A stretch of DNA of 64,000 nt. It comes from Eleusine coracana subsp. coracana (lineage: Eukaryota > Streptophyta > Magnoliopsida > Poales > Poaceae). The DNA lies in assembly GCA_032690845.1 (NCBI GenBank), contig CM064427.1, positions 18,425,501 to 18,489,500 on the forward strand, given 5' to 3'. The notes beneath the pieces were generated by a model. The model made no database searches. It saw only the letters and a list, made by a program, of their open reading frames with translations, and was not told where the DNA came from. Positions 1 through 11,519 of the stretch are shown here, one piece after another. Each line of letters opens with the position of its first letter. Positions within the stretch are counted from its first letter, which is position 1. Position numbers and translations under genes: made by a program.

Positions 1-803
1 TAGTGGATTCACTTCTCATTTATTCATTTAGTAGCGATAATAGCTTTCAACACTCATTTCTTTATTTGTTAGTGATAATAACATTAACTTGTTCAATACC
101 TCTCTTTGTGCGCGTTCACTTGTGCTGAATCCCTTGGCGATATCGAATGAATCGTCAGATCAATGGTCGCCATGGGACAGGGCCGTGCAGCAACGACCGC
201 CTTGGAGGGGCAGTGATCTAGTTTCATGTTTGTGATGGAGTTTGTGACGATACTTCGTTTATTTGCATGTTTCTGATGGATATTTATGATGCATGATATT
301 TGAATATGTGTTGTGTATCATATTTGTTCCATGTTTCTGATGAATATTGTGGTATTTGAATATTGAACATGAGAAATATTTTGATATATATTGTATATAT
401 GTTTTGGATAATCCGGAGACGCTAAAATTCAATAATTTGTGGCTGTATTTAGCCTATGTGTCGTGTGTAAAAACCAAGGCACACGGTACAGAGGTAGTTA
501 TACAGTTTCTGGGAACTATCTGTGTCGTGTGTAAAAACCTTGGTACAAGAAACAGATCTAATTTGTGTCGTGTGCCAGGGCGTTGGGCACACGGCACAGA
601 GGGGGTTTGGCTGTCAGAACTAACGGTCTGGCAGCCTTTTCGCCATCGGCCATTTCGATCCATGGCACAATCTGTGCTGTGGATCCCACATTTGGCCCAC
701 GACACAAACTATTTGCCGTCTAAGAGATGTCGTGGGCTTTGACGTGGACGGCCCACGGCAGAATCTGTGCCATGGGCGACACATAGTGATTTTTCTATAG
801 TGA
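1..803 (-). mobile_element. End of a CACTA (En/Spm-like) DNA transposon, cut by the window start
   Basis: Read on the minus strand, the sequence starting near 803 is CACTATAGAAAAATCACTA, which fits the CACTA terminal inverted repeat. Behind it lies a cluster of short subterminal repeats built on a GTGTCGTGGGCC / GCACACGGCACAGA theme, in both orientations, between about 460 and 775. Dense subterminal repeats next to a CACTA end are typical of this superfamily. The small open frames here come from the repeats and I do not call them genes. The other end lies outside the window, so the target duplication and any transposase cannot be checked. Positions 1-450 are AT-rich and show no further recognisable structure. 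Confidence 0.6.
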
Positions 804-1771
804 ACAATATAATCATGACCACATTCATTTTCATTCCATTCATAACAGATTCCAATACAACTAAAACGTAAGCATTTAAGCATTCATTTAAACAACTCAA
901 GACCAGAATTTCCGTGTATCATCACCTTGACAAGGTGGCGGGTGGAAGAGAAAATAATATCCAGGACTAGGAACAGCCCTGCGACATGCAAAACAGTCCC
1001 AAACATCGGGGCGAGCATCAGGAGGGGAACAAAATCAGGTCATTTGAGCAGGTTTCTAAATCAGATCATCGGCAGGTAAATGAACCCTACCCACCATACT
1101 AGCTAATTTGTTCCTCTAGATCTTTCATACCACAGGATCCGGTTCGGAACTGGAGGCTTCTAGGCCGGTTTCCAGCTATACCAGATGATAATACAGGAGA
1201 GGGAGCCCCCGTCAAACACACGGTAAAGCTTAGTGATAATGGATTCCAAAGATGCAGGAAGCAGACTCAAATGGCAGCACCCTACACATTTGTATTGGAT
1301 TTGACTTTGCGATACGTTTTTGGTTACACGTTGTGTGCAACTTAACAGTATGGTTGGTGTTTTCAGACCCTTGTATCACTATTACATCTGATGCTTCTGT
1401 AACTAATCAAAAGGTAATCATACACACCTTAAAGCTAACATCCCCATACGACCATGTATGGAGCTGATGCAGAGCGAGAATATAAGGCTAAAACGCAAGC
1501 CGTTACATTATGAAGGGAAAACATAAAATTATGTACTTAGATTTCAGATGATGCTGAGGGAAAAAAAAACATTTTCTGCAGAGAACCAGTTCTGTGCAAG
1601 GATTATGGTAGACAATCATACAAAATCAGAGCCTCAGACTGGAGTCTACAACAGCATTCTCGGATTGACATTTCAGATACTTCTCAGCTGATGTACCAAG
1701 AGAAAGAGTTTCATATGAAACTTCGCCAACAACTAACAAGGAGCCAGAGTTGCAGCAACAAGAAACAGGAT
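804..1771. other. Intergenic, 3' side of the GeBP-like gene
   Basis: I recognise no gene or complete repeat here. The part nearest 1771 should hold the 3' untranslated region of the minus-strand gene that ends at 1772. A short A-run lies near 1561. Confidence 0.4.
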
Positions 1772-2656
1772 TCACTTGCACTTCAATTCCAGAAGCGTGC
1801 TCATGACTCTAGCCCTCAGGCTGTCTCGCTCCTCGCTGGCCTTGGCCCGTGCCATCTGCAGTCTCCTCACCTTGGCCTCCAGCTGCGCCGCCCTGTCGTC
1901 GCCGATGCTCTCGAACGCCCTCCTGAGCGTCCCGGCGCCCGCGCCGCACCGGGCATCGACCTCCTCCACCTTGCTCGCCAGACAAGGGTACAGCACCGCC
2001 AGCTCGCTGAAATCCCTCGGGTCCTGGCGCGCGCCGACCCGCTTCCCCCTGCGCGGCGCGCCCTCCCAGAGGAGTTTGGAGAGGTTGTAGATCCTGACGT
2101 CGTTGTCCGTGACCGGGACGGTGCCGCGAGAGAGGTTGCGCACGGTCCGATTGAAGTACCGGCTGCGGAGCTTGTAGTACCGTTTGTAGATCTGCTTGTC
2201 GCTGCGGCGGGGCTCCGACTGGATGCGCCCGCGCAGTGCGGCGGCCATGTCGCGGCACGACGGCGTTCGGCCGTGCCGCTCCCGGTGCTCGGCGACGACC
2301 TCGAGAAGCGCGATCTCCTCTATGGCCAGCCACGTGCGCTGCCTAGGGATTGGTTTCTTCTTGGCGACGACGGGTTCGGAATCAGAGAAGTCCGAGATCA
2401 CCAAGGAGGAGGAGGAGGAAGGGGAAGAAGAGGATAAGGAGCCGATGGAAATGGATGGAGATGAAGGGGAGCCGGGGAATTCATCCGTGAAAGTGATAGT
2501 CGTATCTTCGGAGGACGCCGGCGAGGGGCTCTCCATAGGCATTTGCGGCGGCGGCGGCGGCGGCGGGGAATTGGAATGGGGAATGTTTCGGTCTTGTGGG
2601 TGTTTCCGGTTCCTGCCATAAGTAGGGCTTTCTTCGCCTGCGGTAGCCGTGTACAT
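1772..2656 (-). CDS. GeBP-like (DUF573) transcription factor
   Basis: An intronless frame of 294 residues. Residues 107-197 fit the GeBP/DUF573 domain: a Trp near the start ([13 protein letters not shown]), an acidic helix, a Gly-x-x-Pro step (GRTPS), a basic stretch with paired Arg/Lys and Tyr ([12 protein letters not shown]), and a final LSKLLWEG that matches the LSKKIWG-type end of the family. Residues 30-90 are low-complexity Pro/Ser, including a seven-Pro run and a Ser run. Residues 256-292 are heptad-like and probably form the C-terminal coiled coil used for dimerisation in GeBP proteins. Family members are nuclear DNA-binding regulators, known from trichome and cytokinin-response work in Arabidopsis. 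The start used is the first ATG of the frame; a later Met at residue 39 or 41 is possible. The gene is GC-rich and stands alone. The assignment rests on motif memory, not a search. Confidence 0.72.
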
Positions 2657-2750
2657 GGGCCGTTGGATGGGTGGAAGCTCTTAACCATTTGGGCCTAAGC
2701 CCATATAAGGCTGAAAGGCCGAGATCTGCGCGTATTGTAGTTTCGGCATA
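2657..2750 (-). promoter_or_regulatory. Proximal promoter of the GeBP-like gene: CArG box and TGGGCC motifs
   Basis: About 45 bases upstream of the ATG, CCATATAAGG (2701-2710) is a perfect CArG box, CC(A/T)6GG, the binding site class of MADS-domain proteins. Next to it, TTTGGGCCTAAGCCCAT holds two TGGGC-type site II elements, common in promoters of growth-related plant genes. The CArG core could also serve as a weak TATA element at the right distance. Function is inferred from motif match only. Confidence 0.35.
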
Positions 2751-4932
2751 TTTTGTGTGTTTGATAGAATTTTACTTATACTACATCTACCATAGTTAGG
2801 TTATTGTTGAAAAAATATATATTTTAGATTTGTTAATAACCCTATCTCTGGATGAGTGGATCAAGATTCCTAAAAAAAAGGATGAGTGGACGAAGAAGAG
2901 TAGTAATAAGATCTATGATAAAATAAGACATGTTCTAACACTATTTTTCCAATCAATTATTTTTCAGTCCTTGACATATCTACTTCGTAGTTTACATTTT
3001 CAGAAATTGAAAAAAGTAATTGAGTTAAACAGAAAGAAACAAATATGTTGAACAACACATTTCTTGCTTTTGTTATCAGTGGGATAGCCCCAGTTTGACC
3101 CACCCCAAAATGAATGAAGTTTAATGACCAATCAAGATAATGAAAAAGTGAAATGCATTGGAGCTTCCTCCTTTCCTTCGTTTCTTGCAAGGCTAAAATG
3201 AATTAGAGCTTTGCCAGTTTGGAATAGAGAAATTAAAAGCGTGGGAACACAAAAAACAGAAGAACAAAGAAAGAATTTAGCTCTATAATAAATTTATTTG
3301 TTATTCACTTTTGAAATCAGCAAACTGGAAACAAATAAGAAATTTGTAAGTGATTTAAACCTAATAATTGAAAGGCAACTGTTTGTAACAACACAATGGA
3401 GGGTCGTGTATATATATGTATGTGGAAATTGAGAGCTCAGGCAACATGCAAATACACATGTGAGTCAGCGTATTTATGAGTTAAAGTGGTGTCACCTTAT
3501 ATAATGGCTATAGTTGCATAGTTGTGATGCTTATTAATAGTATAGGTATGAGGATGTAGGTACTAATGAAATGGTCACTTATAAATTTTATAAGATTAAG
3601 AACCGCTTTCAATGTAGAGGGAATTAATATTGCTTTCCCTACTCATGGTGGACCTTGCTTTGGTTCCTGTAAGATTATTGAGAGAAGAATTATGTGAGCG
3701 AAGCGTTAAGTGTCCATTTTTATTGTGCGCTGAGGAGAGAGGATCTATTATCAAAAAAAATTCAAGAAAGATGCAAGCGAGAGAATCAAATTCATTATTA
3801 ACCAAAAAAATCCAAAATTTTGACTCACAAAAGAAAACATCAAAAGACAGAAAAGGATATTTGGGAAATCATATCTTAAGTTCACAATAATCTTAACAAA
3901 ACTTTTACTCTTATTGTTGTTCATATGAATCTTCACTGGTAATAGTTCATATACAGAGATGTATTATATTCTTTTCTTTTCATTGAAAAGTTCAAAATAT
4001 GTTTTCCCTTCTTTTTATCTATTTGTGAATCACCTTGTTAATTTATGAATGAAAAAGACCAAAATGGTTTATTTTCAAGTATTTGGAGGGTTCAGATGAG
4101 AAATTACAAAGGTGGAAGGACCGGAAGAGAATTATTTAACCAACAGGAGGCTAAATATAAGTTGCAGAGGTGGAAGGACTGGAAACACACATGTTTATTC
4201 AAGAAGGGTCTGAGATGTAAGTTGCCGAGAGATGGTGGAAGGAATGGAAAATAGTTACCCTTTCATGAAGGACCTAGACGTAAATAACTCAAATACAAAT
4301 CCAACAGCTTGAGTTTCTCAATAGGATGATCCAATGGCTCATATTACACAAGTGACGTGGCCTAGCTATTTTACAAAAAAAAAAAGCACGTGTTTTAGAA
4401 GTATAGAGATTCAAGCAAGATATGGAGCAAATCATACTAAATAACAAAACGGTATGGAAACAATGAAATTTGTGTCTGCTAGAGCTTATTTTCTTCGAGA
4501 TGGAACATTCTTTTCCTCCGTATTAAACAACATCTGTACCTTTTCGCTCGAAACTTTTCTTCTTCAAAGATGAATTTGAAATTAGAATAAACTAAATATA
4601 CGTTTGGAGCTTATTTTCTTGATGAAGACGGAGCTTTTTTGTGCTGTAGGTGGAATGAACCAAATAAGTGTCTAGAACTTTCTCAAATGGAGTTGAATCA
4701 ATTAAATATAGATATGGAACTTATTGTCATAGAGATGAAATAAAAATATGGAAACCTGTTTGTATTGATGCTGGAGTGAATCAAATGTCTGTATATGGAG
4801 CCTTTTATTATTTGGATGGAAACATTTTAGTATATTTTTTATTGTCTCATGATTGCTGAGTTTTCTCTCTATGAGAATATGCTTTTCTGGCTTTAAAATA
4901 GTATATACATCTATTTTCTTTATCTTTTACTA
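2751..4932. other. AT-rich intergenic DNA with degenerate tandem repeats
   Basis: No convincing gene. Around 4088-4270 a unit of about 60 bases recurs roughly three times, each with a GGTGGAAGGACTGGA-like core (near 4110, 4164 and 4232). Between about 4480 and 4830 a second irregular repeat has cores like GGAGCTTATTTTCTT (near 4485, 4609, 4709 and 4797). A stretch at 3288-3360 and another at 3538-3585 recur near 38.6 kb. Confidence 0.4.
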
Positions 4933-5178
4933 CTATAAACATTGTAGTTGGTGGTGTCTGATGGTTCTTTGTTGCCGTGCCTGTACTGACAACTGGGCCC
5001 CATGACCCGAGCGACGCATCTCCTCCTCAGATAACACCCCATTCGTCGCTTCCTCGAATCGCCGCCAATCCAGTTCCAATGCTCTCACAAAGACGTCGAT
5101 TCGCTGTACAACCAGGTCTCGATTTGTGGATAGAATCGATAGCCTCTGGTCAAGATTGGAGATGCTGGTACTGTTCAT
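4933..5178 (-). CDS. Possible small hypothetical protein or gene fragment
   Basis: An 81-residue minus-strand frame with ordinary amino-acid composition (hydrophilic, many Leu, Arg and Glu, likely helical) beginning MNSTSISNLDQRLSIL. It is less repetitive than most spurious frames in the window and its DNA is more GC-rich than the AT-rich surroundings. I do not recognise a family. It sits just outside the left end of a CACTA-like element, so it may be a captured or broken gene piece. Low certainty that it is expressed. Confidence 0.2.
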   Translation of the reverse strand: MNSTSISNLDQRLSILSTNRDLVVQRIDVFVRALELDWRRFEEATNGVLSEEEMRRSGHGAQLSVQARQQRTIRHHQLQCL

Positions 5179-5241
5179 GCTGTTACTTCCTGATACGACT
5201 CATGTGAGACCTACTGTGAGCAGACTAGTATAACAAAAAGT

Positions 5242-6191
5242 CACTGTAGCGACCGAACTCAAATTCGTATAGCGATGCGTTTGAAGAAGTCCGTCACTAT
5301 AGTTATAAAATCATTTATAGAGGCGGATTATATTGTGATCAGTCTCTAAAAATTAATTTTTAGCGGCGGATCATATTATGACCCGCCACTAGGGGCCAGT
5401 CATAATATGGTCCGTCGCTAAAACATGAGGTCCGTTTTTTTTTCTTCTGACCCATTTGGCCCAATCGTATCTTCTCTTATATATATCTCCACACTTCTCA
5501 CACCCAGCCGCCCTCCTCTCTCTCTCTCTCCCTTATTCCATCCCGATGGCGCTCTCACCCGACCCCGGCGGCCCTCCCAAACAGCGCCCTCACCCGACCC
5601 CGACAGCGGTGCCCCTCCCCTGCGGTGACTCTCCCCAGCGGCGGCGGCCCACCCCCGCGGAGCCCTCACCTGATTCCGGCCACTCACCTGACCCGAACGG
5701 CGGCCACCCTTCCCTCGCGGCACCCTCACCTGACCCTGGCGACGATGGCCCTTCCCGACACGGATCCGGCCATGGTGGCGGCGGCCCCAGTGGCGATGGC
5801 CTCCCCCGCAACGGCGCCCTCCAACCCCCCCCCCCCCCTTCGCTCGTGGCTACTCCCAGGCGGTGCTCTCCCCGTGACAGCTTCTCCTCATGTGGCGCCA
5901 GATTTGACCATGGTAGCAAGGGCGAGGTCGGACGGAGGCTAGCGAGGCCACGCCGAACTGGCAGCTCTCCCTCTTCGGCGTTGATCCGACGGGCAGCGGT
6001 GACTGACGCCTCGGCCACGTGGGTTCTATTTTTTTTTTTTTATTTTGAACGGTAGCGGCGGGTGACAACATGACCCGCTGCTACTAAGTTTTTCATGGCG
6101 ACAGGGTCCGCAACGAATCTGTTTTTTTAGCTACGGATGTGTAGTGGCTCTATCCGCACTTATAAATGCGGTTTGGTCCGCTGCTACAGTA
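5242..6191. mobile_element. Non-autonomous CACTA-like element
   Basis: The left end reads CACTGTAGCGACCGAAC. The right end, read on the other strand, is TACTGTAGCAGCGGACC, so the termini are an imperfect inverted repeat. Both ends carry subterminal copies of a GGCGGATCATA / GACCCGCCACT / GGTCCGTCGCT theme (5320-5425 and 6055-6180). The interior (5500-6020) is GC-rich and Pro/Ser/Arg-coding in several frames, with a 14-base C-run at 5825-5838. No transposase is present, and I could not confirm a 3-bp target duplication. The overlapping long frames on both strands reflect composition, although a captured gene fragment cannot be excluded. Confidence 0.5.
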
Positions 6192-6350
6192 TACATTTGT
6201 TGTTGTGGGCGTAGGAGCAGGAGGAGCATGTGATGGCTATGGCGAGTAGGAGCAAGAGCGTGTCCGACAGCCATAGCCGAGCAGGAGGAGCAGGCGATCG
6301 GAGCAGAGCAGGATTGGATTTCAGTTGTGGTCGTGCGTGAGTTTGCATAA

Positions 6351-6551
6351 GGGGGTGTTCGTTTCGTAGGGCTAAAGGGCTAAAGCTAAACTTTAGGCTA
6401 AAATTTAGCACAAGAAAAACGAGCATGTGTGCTAAAGTTTGGACTAAAGTTTAACATAAAAGAGAAAAAAAGACTAAAATGAGAGCTAAATTTTAGCGTA
6501 GCCCAAATTTTAGAGGCTAAACTTTAGCACTTCATAGAAACAAACACCCCC
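6351..6551. mobile_element. Tourist-like MITE with TAA target duplication
   Basis: The element starts GGGGGTGTTCGTTTC and ends GAAACAAACACCCCC, an almost perfect terminal inverted repeat. It is flanked by TAA on both sides (6348-6350 and 6552-6554), the target duplication expected of PIF/Harbinger-type Tourist MITEs. The 201-bp interior contains inverted copies of a GCTAAACTTTAG-like motif, so the element could fold into a hairpin. It has no coding capacity. Confidence 0.85.
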
Positions 6552-6554
6552 TAA

Positions 6555-7095
6555 GGCTAGGTGTTTTTGGCAAATAAGTCTTTGTTGAAAGTTATAATTA
6601 TTCATTTTTTTGTTGTATGATCATGTATAAAATACCCCCTAGATTAATATTTTTAAAGATCTTTTAAGTCTCCTGTTTTAGATAGTTTGCTGAAGAGAAG
6701 ACAAAATAAATATTTATATCTTTTTTCTTATATAAAAAAACAAAATTTGAGTCTCCATTTTTAAGTAAGCTGCTGATTTTTTTTTCTTACAACATTTTAA
6801 GCTATAAAGGTACTAAGGGAAGTATTAGTGAACTGCAAATGATACTATTTCCTGTCTTGAGATATTTCTAGATATAAAAATTTAGAATAACATTATTTGA
6901 AAATATATCGATATAATACCATGTAAATTTATATAATAAATTTGAGGAACAACAAAAAAAATAGACTAGAAAAATAGGAAATGTCTATTAAATTTTTTTG
7001 AGAAACTAGAAAGTTGTTTCTATTTATTAAGAAAGCTAAAGATGTGTTTAGCAATTTAAAAAATATATATTTTAAATCATTTTGTTTAAGAAGTA
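6555..7095. other. AT-rich intergenic DNA
   Basis: No gene or bounded repeat seen; very A/T-rich with short homopolymer runs. Confidence 0.4.
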
Positions 7096-8315
7096 CTCCC
7101 TCCGATTTCTGAATTTTTACTCGTTTTAGGAAGAAAATAAGATTTTATAATTCAACTCATTTTAGGAAATTGACTAGATTTTAGACGTGTTTGCTCCCGA
7201 GACGTAATTAAAATGGCTGCAAATTCATTTTGATTGCGTTTGGATCCTCAGCAAAAATTGTCCTAACCTTATTCAGCAAAGGGAGACATTTGATAGCAGT
7301 GGAAAAAACTAACTTTTGAGGGTTATCTAGCCTATAGCGGCAAAAAAAAAAGCTCAATCAGGTGGTTACCTAGCCTGTATGATAGAAACCAAATAAAACT
7401 CATTGCTTTTAAAAGTTATGCTCATATAAGCTAATTTGCTTAGCTATGCAAGATGTATTTAGAGATCCAAACGCACTCAAATGTTTCTGCGCGCACGTCT
7501 TCTTCTCAAGGCGGCTTTCTTCCCAAGGCGGCGCTGCTCTCTGTCCCCTAAAACTGGGCGCCATGCATCATAGAAGCGAAAAAATTGGACGCCTTACTCT
7601 GTGTACGCGTGAAGAAAAGAAGTCTGGTGACTATGGTCGCATGCACAGTAAAAGAAAAAAACTTATGCGCCATGCACTTTCCATGCGTGGAAAACAGAAA
7701 TAGAGGCGCAAAATTAGGAAAAAAGGACGTCATCCCCTAAAACTAGGCGCCATGCATAACAGAAGTGAAAATTTTGGGCGGCCCGAAAAAGTCTCGCAGC
7801 ATGCACAACAGAAGAAAAAAAGAATCAGACTGTGGGTGTGAGGAATCGATTCAGGAGCTGCAGCATCGAGTTTTGAGCTATTAGCCAGTCAGAACATGAG
7901 TTAATGTTGATAAAATGGACCCAAAATTGTAATACTTCCTTTATACTTAAAAAAAGTTGTTATGGGTCTATAGCTGATTTTATAAAAACAAGTTATTTTT
8001 TAAAAAAGTAAAAAAATATTGTGGTTGTGGGAAATTAAACCAGCAACTTCATAGCATTTTTGTTTTATAACATCAACTATTAGGATGAGCATATATTATT
8101 GATTGGGTTAGTTCTAAGACGTCTTTAATAAGTAAGAAAAAATATCTTCTAATTAATGAGTCATTGATATGCTAAATCATGTCCTAAATGACTTCTTTTT
8201 AAAGTATAGAGGGAGTATTTAATAAAGACAAGGATGAAAAAACATCCTCTAATTAATTACTTATTGATATGCTAAATATTATCTAAAATGAGTTAAATTA
8301 CAAAACCAGAGGGAG
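7096..8315. mobile_element. Stowaway-type ends with a second Stowaway MITE nested inside
   Basis: The outer left end CTCCCTCCGATTTCTG after TA (7094-7095) and the outer right end CCAGAGGGAG before TA (8316-8317) are inverted. The inner copy at 7935-8215 begins CTTCCTTTATACTTAAAA and ends TTTAAAGTATAGAGGGAG, again flanked by TA. The right ends of the inner and outer copies also share a TCTAATTAATnANTNATTGATATGCTAAAT block, so they belong to related families. Between the outer left end and the inner copy lies about 800 bp, including a segment (7540-7800) with irregular repeats of GCGCCATGCAT followed by AGAAG. The pairing of the outer ends as one element is inference; they could be two separate relics. 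Confidence 0.5.
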
Positions 8316-8540
8316 TATGCAATAGTATGCTTTAAAAGCAAAGATAACGTTTGCTACCTGCCCAACGCTGCCTGAGTCGGTAGGCAGCATCTGACCCCAG
8401 AGAGTCGAAATCCAATGTCTCGGGGCGCTGCCTGCCCCAATCAAAGAAGCTCAAAATGCCTGTACGCTACCCTAGGATTATTGTTGTTGTAATCCAGCAC
8501 TCCATCCATGTGAATGATTTATTTTCTTAAAAAAAAATAG

Positions 8541-8571
8541 ATGCCGTAGCGAAGCACGGACAAGTGACTAG
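8541..8571 (+). mobile_element. Helitron 3' terminus
   Basis: The stretch contains a short hairpin, CCGTAGCGAAGCACGG (8543-8558), followed about 10 bases later by CTAG (8568-8571) and then T. This is the standard 3' end of plant Helitrons: a GC-rich hairpin just before CTRR, with insertion next to T. An A-rich run precedes it. I could not place the 5' TC end, so the element's length and cargo are unknown; the DNA from about 8318 to 8540 is probably part of it. Confidence 0.55.
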
Positions 8572-9564
8572 TATTTGTCTAATAATAATCGTGGACTAGC
8601 CGGACATCACAAAATAATTCAGGGGAGCACCACATTTGTGCTGGCACCTCTTGTTAAATTAACATTATTGTGATGCAATATCATATCTTGCGCGGACAAT
8701 GTAATGAACATTTATATGAATTTCAATTGATAAAATGATAAGTCACAAATGATATGGGAGAGAGGCATTTACCATAATAACTTGATAATTGCTCACTTAA
8801 TTCATATCTCACTTAATCTATGTACACGTGTGCATGAGAGGTGAGAATGTAATCTTATCTTGCTTGTTTGTTTGGAGAAAGAATAACATAAGTCTAGTTG
8901 GCCCTAACATTAGCAGTCTTAAATTAACCCATTAGGTGAATCAATATAAACAGTGATCTGGCCTGCGACTGCGAGTGAGCGGTCTCAAACCCCAGTTGGA
9001 CCTTAGATCGAGGACATTGGAAGATTAAAAGGTTATTTTGTACTCTCTTCGTCCTATTGAAAATGTTATTTTTAACTTTAAAAAAAATCATCTTTAACTA
9101 TTCGTCTTATTCAATTTTTCTGTTTAAATATTAAAATAAAATTGATATTATTAAAATATTTTTAATGATAAATTTAATTATAAAAATAAATTATATAAAT
9201 AAGACAAACATATCAAACATCAGTCAAAAAGTCTAAAATGATACTACTTTCAAGATGTAGTAGTAGTGCTATTCCTCAGATTTGGTAAGCTCGTCGATGG
9301 GACACAAGAAGGGCAGGGCACTGGTGGGGTGGCTTGGGGCAATTTAATTTCTATCAGACATCAATTTGTCGTTGTACTTGTACCAGCCGTCCAGCTGCAT
9401 AGTTGACCTATTTCATATACCACAAAGTCTTGCCTCCGCAGCACGAATTTTATAACCGGGATTGGAGTTGACCCAGCTATGTGTGACTAGGATTTTACAC
9501 CACGTGGCCAACCGGATTAGCACAGATCAGAAGCTTTGGTCAATTAGAGAGCAAAACAACAGAG
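8572..9564. other. Intergenic, AT-rich
   Basis: No gene recognised. At 9041 TACTCTCTTCGTCCTATTG resembles the left end of a Stowaway-type MITE, but a matching right end was not found. Confidence 0.35.
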
Positions 9565-11477
9565 AAGTTTTACTATCCAAAATACTATCTATTAGTTTTA
9601 AAAAACTAGTGACAAGTAGTTTGATCCAGTGGTGTAGATTAAATATCTAAAATCCACTACTACTGGCCATTATTTTATTAGATCAAGGGTAATATCGGAA
9701 ACAATAATTCTTAATAATTAACTTTAATTTTCATAAATAACATTAAATTAGTAATCCAATTTAACCTCTGATGTTAGTTGATCTGGTACATAATTTGATC
9801 ATCATTATTTGTACGGTAGGGTTCCTCTCGTCATGTCGTTTCGCCGCCGCAAATCCCCTGTTCCTGCCATTGCTGTCGAGCTTGGTGCTGCCGGGCATGA
9901 CCTCCGTGCTCGTTGCCTGATGATCGTCCTCATGGCTAGCTACAGTGGCTCGGGATTTGACAGTAAAGGAACCAGGTCGGTGGCGGCGCGGGCTTCGGAG
10001 GAAGGAGGTAGGAGGCGGCAGATCCCATCCTCCGGTTGCGGCCTCCGCCGGCAGGATGGTCTTCGTCTTTAATTGGTGACTTGGAGCTCATCATCGTGTT
10101 GACCTATGGCTGCTCATCGGCCTTCTCGGCGCCTTCGTCGTCATGATCACTGTACATCCCGGTGAAGTACACCTTCATGACATTCCCCTCAACGTTGGCA
10201 GCCATGGGGAGAGTTACGGATTCCACTAAGGTTGGCCTGCACAGCAACCACTTGTGAGAGTTCATGCCATTGAAAGGAGCAGACGTAATCTTGTGAGTTT
10301 CTTTCCTATTCCCTTGAAGTGATCTTGTTGATACAGAATCAATTTGTCGCTATATTTTTTCTTCTTTATATTTCTCGTTCCCTAATTTTTATCTCAAATT
10401 TCATTGTTTTTGCAAGATAACTTCATCCTTATTGAAAATGATGACTAACTACTACACGTGCATTGTTGTGATCGACACCAACAGAACAAGGGCACACCCA
10501 ACATCAAACAAAAACATGCTCCTCCTACTAGTCCTATCTAGCTGTTGTGCCTGTATGATCCAGTTCAACAAGCTCTGCCTACCTTCCCCTCTGCCTCACG
10601 TGTTGCTTCCATGTCACTGTCCCTCTTCTGAATATTGTACAATTTATTTGCTTTTAACAGGAACTAGCAATGAAAATTAGAAATTAATGGATCTTCCATT
10701 GCTTCATCCAATACATTTTATCAAACGAAAAATAAATGATAGCACTCTGAACTTTGAACCTGAGATATGAACTCAAGCTGAATCTGAAACTGTCCTAGCA
10801 AAAAGGACATCCACATTACTCACGCAAAGCAACCATGCATCAAAAGTAAGGCTGCAACGATCCCAGACCTCAATCTGCTGAAGAAATAAATTGACGGCAA
10901 AAGGAACACGCACATTCATCCACAAACTGATATTAAATTCTATCTACCTATGTAGAATAAATTGCTCTCAGGAACTTGTAATATCTTCAATTTGAACGCA
11001 TTCTAGCAACATCAGGCACCCACCTCTCCTCCCGAGAGACCTAAGTTCCCCTGCGATATAGAAGACGGGGTGGATGAAGGTCACGGCGCCGGCTCTCCAC
11101 GACGGCAGCGGAAACAACCAGGATAATGCTCTAAGACAGGCACAGTGAGGAACTTAGGTCGACGCCTTACGTGGATGAAGTGGCATTGCTCGGCGGCGGC
11201 GTAGGGAAAGACGTTGCAAGCTCGTCCGAGGCGGTAGGCAAAAGGAGACGAGAAATGATTTCGATGAGTTGAATGGGTTACACAGGCCATGGCCATCGAT
11301 ATGATATGTTTTTATATTTTTTATTTTTGGGCCACACAGAAAGATGGGCTGACCAGATAACAATATTCGTTAAAAAAAACTATAAATTCTTATTAATAGT
11401 GTAATTACAAAGTTACCCTTAAACTATTTATTAGTAGTTTTTTAAAACTAATGGATAGTATTTTGAATAGTAAAACT
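9565..11477. mobile_element. Pack-MULE-like element with GC-rich cargo
   Basis: Near 9565 the sequence AGTTTTACTATCC opens a block of about 50 bases that recurs inverted at about 11425-11477, ending GGATAGTATTTTGAATAGTAAAACT (given as two halves: GGATAGTATTTTG, AATAGTAAAACT). The long AT-rich termini enclose two GC-rich islands (about 9820-10320 and 11040-11300) that look like captured exon pieces. One minus-strand stretch near 10100-10300 reads like the end of a coding region, but I do not recognise its family. I could not confirm a 9-bp target duplication. An alternative is two unrelated inverted MITE ends. Confidence 0.4.
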
Positions 11478-11519
11478 CCTTAAAAAGATGATGACGTGTA
11501 ACATCCGCGTGCTAAAATC

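Noticed and set aside
1809..2437. Overlapping frames opposite and within the GeBP-like gene
   Set aside because: Composition effect of GC-rich coding DNA; no family features.
5456..6055. Pro/Ser/Arg-rich open frames
   Set aside because: Low-complexity GC-rich interior of a CACTA-like element, open in several frames at once, with no conserved motif.
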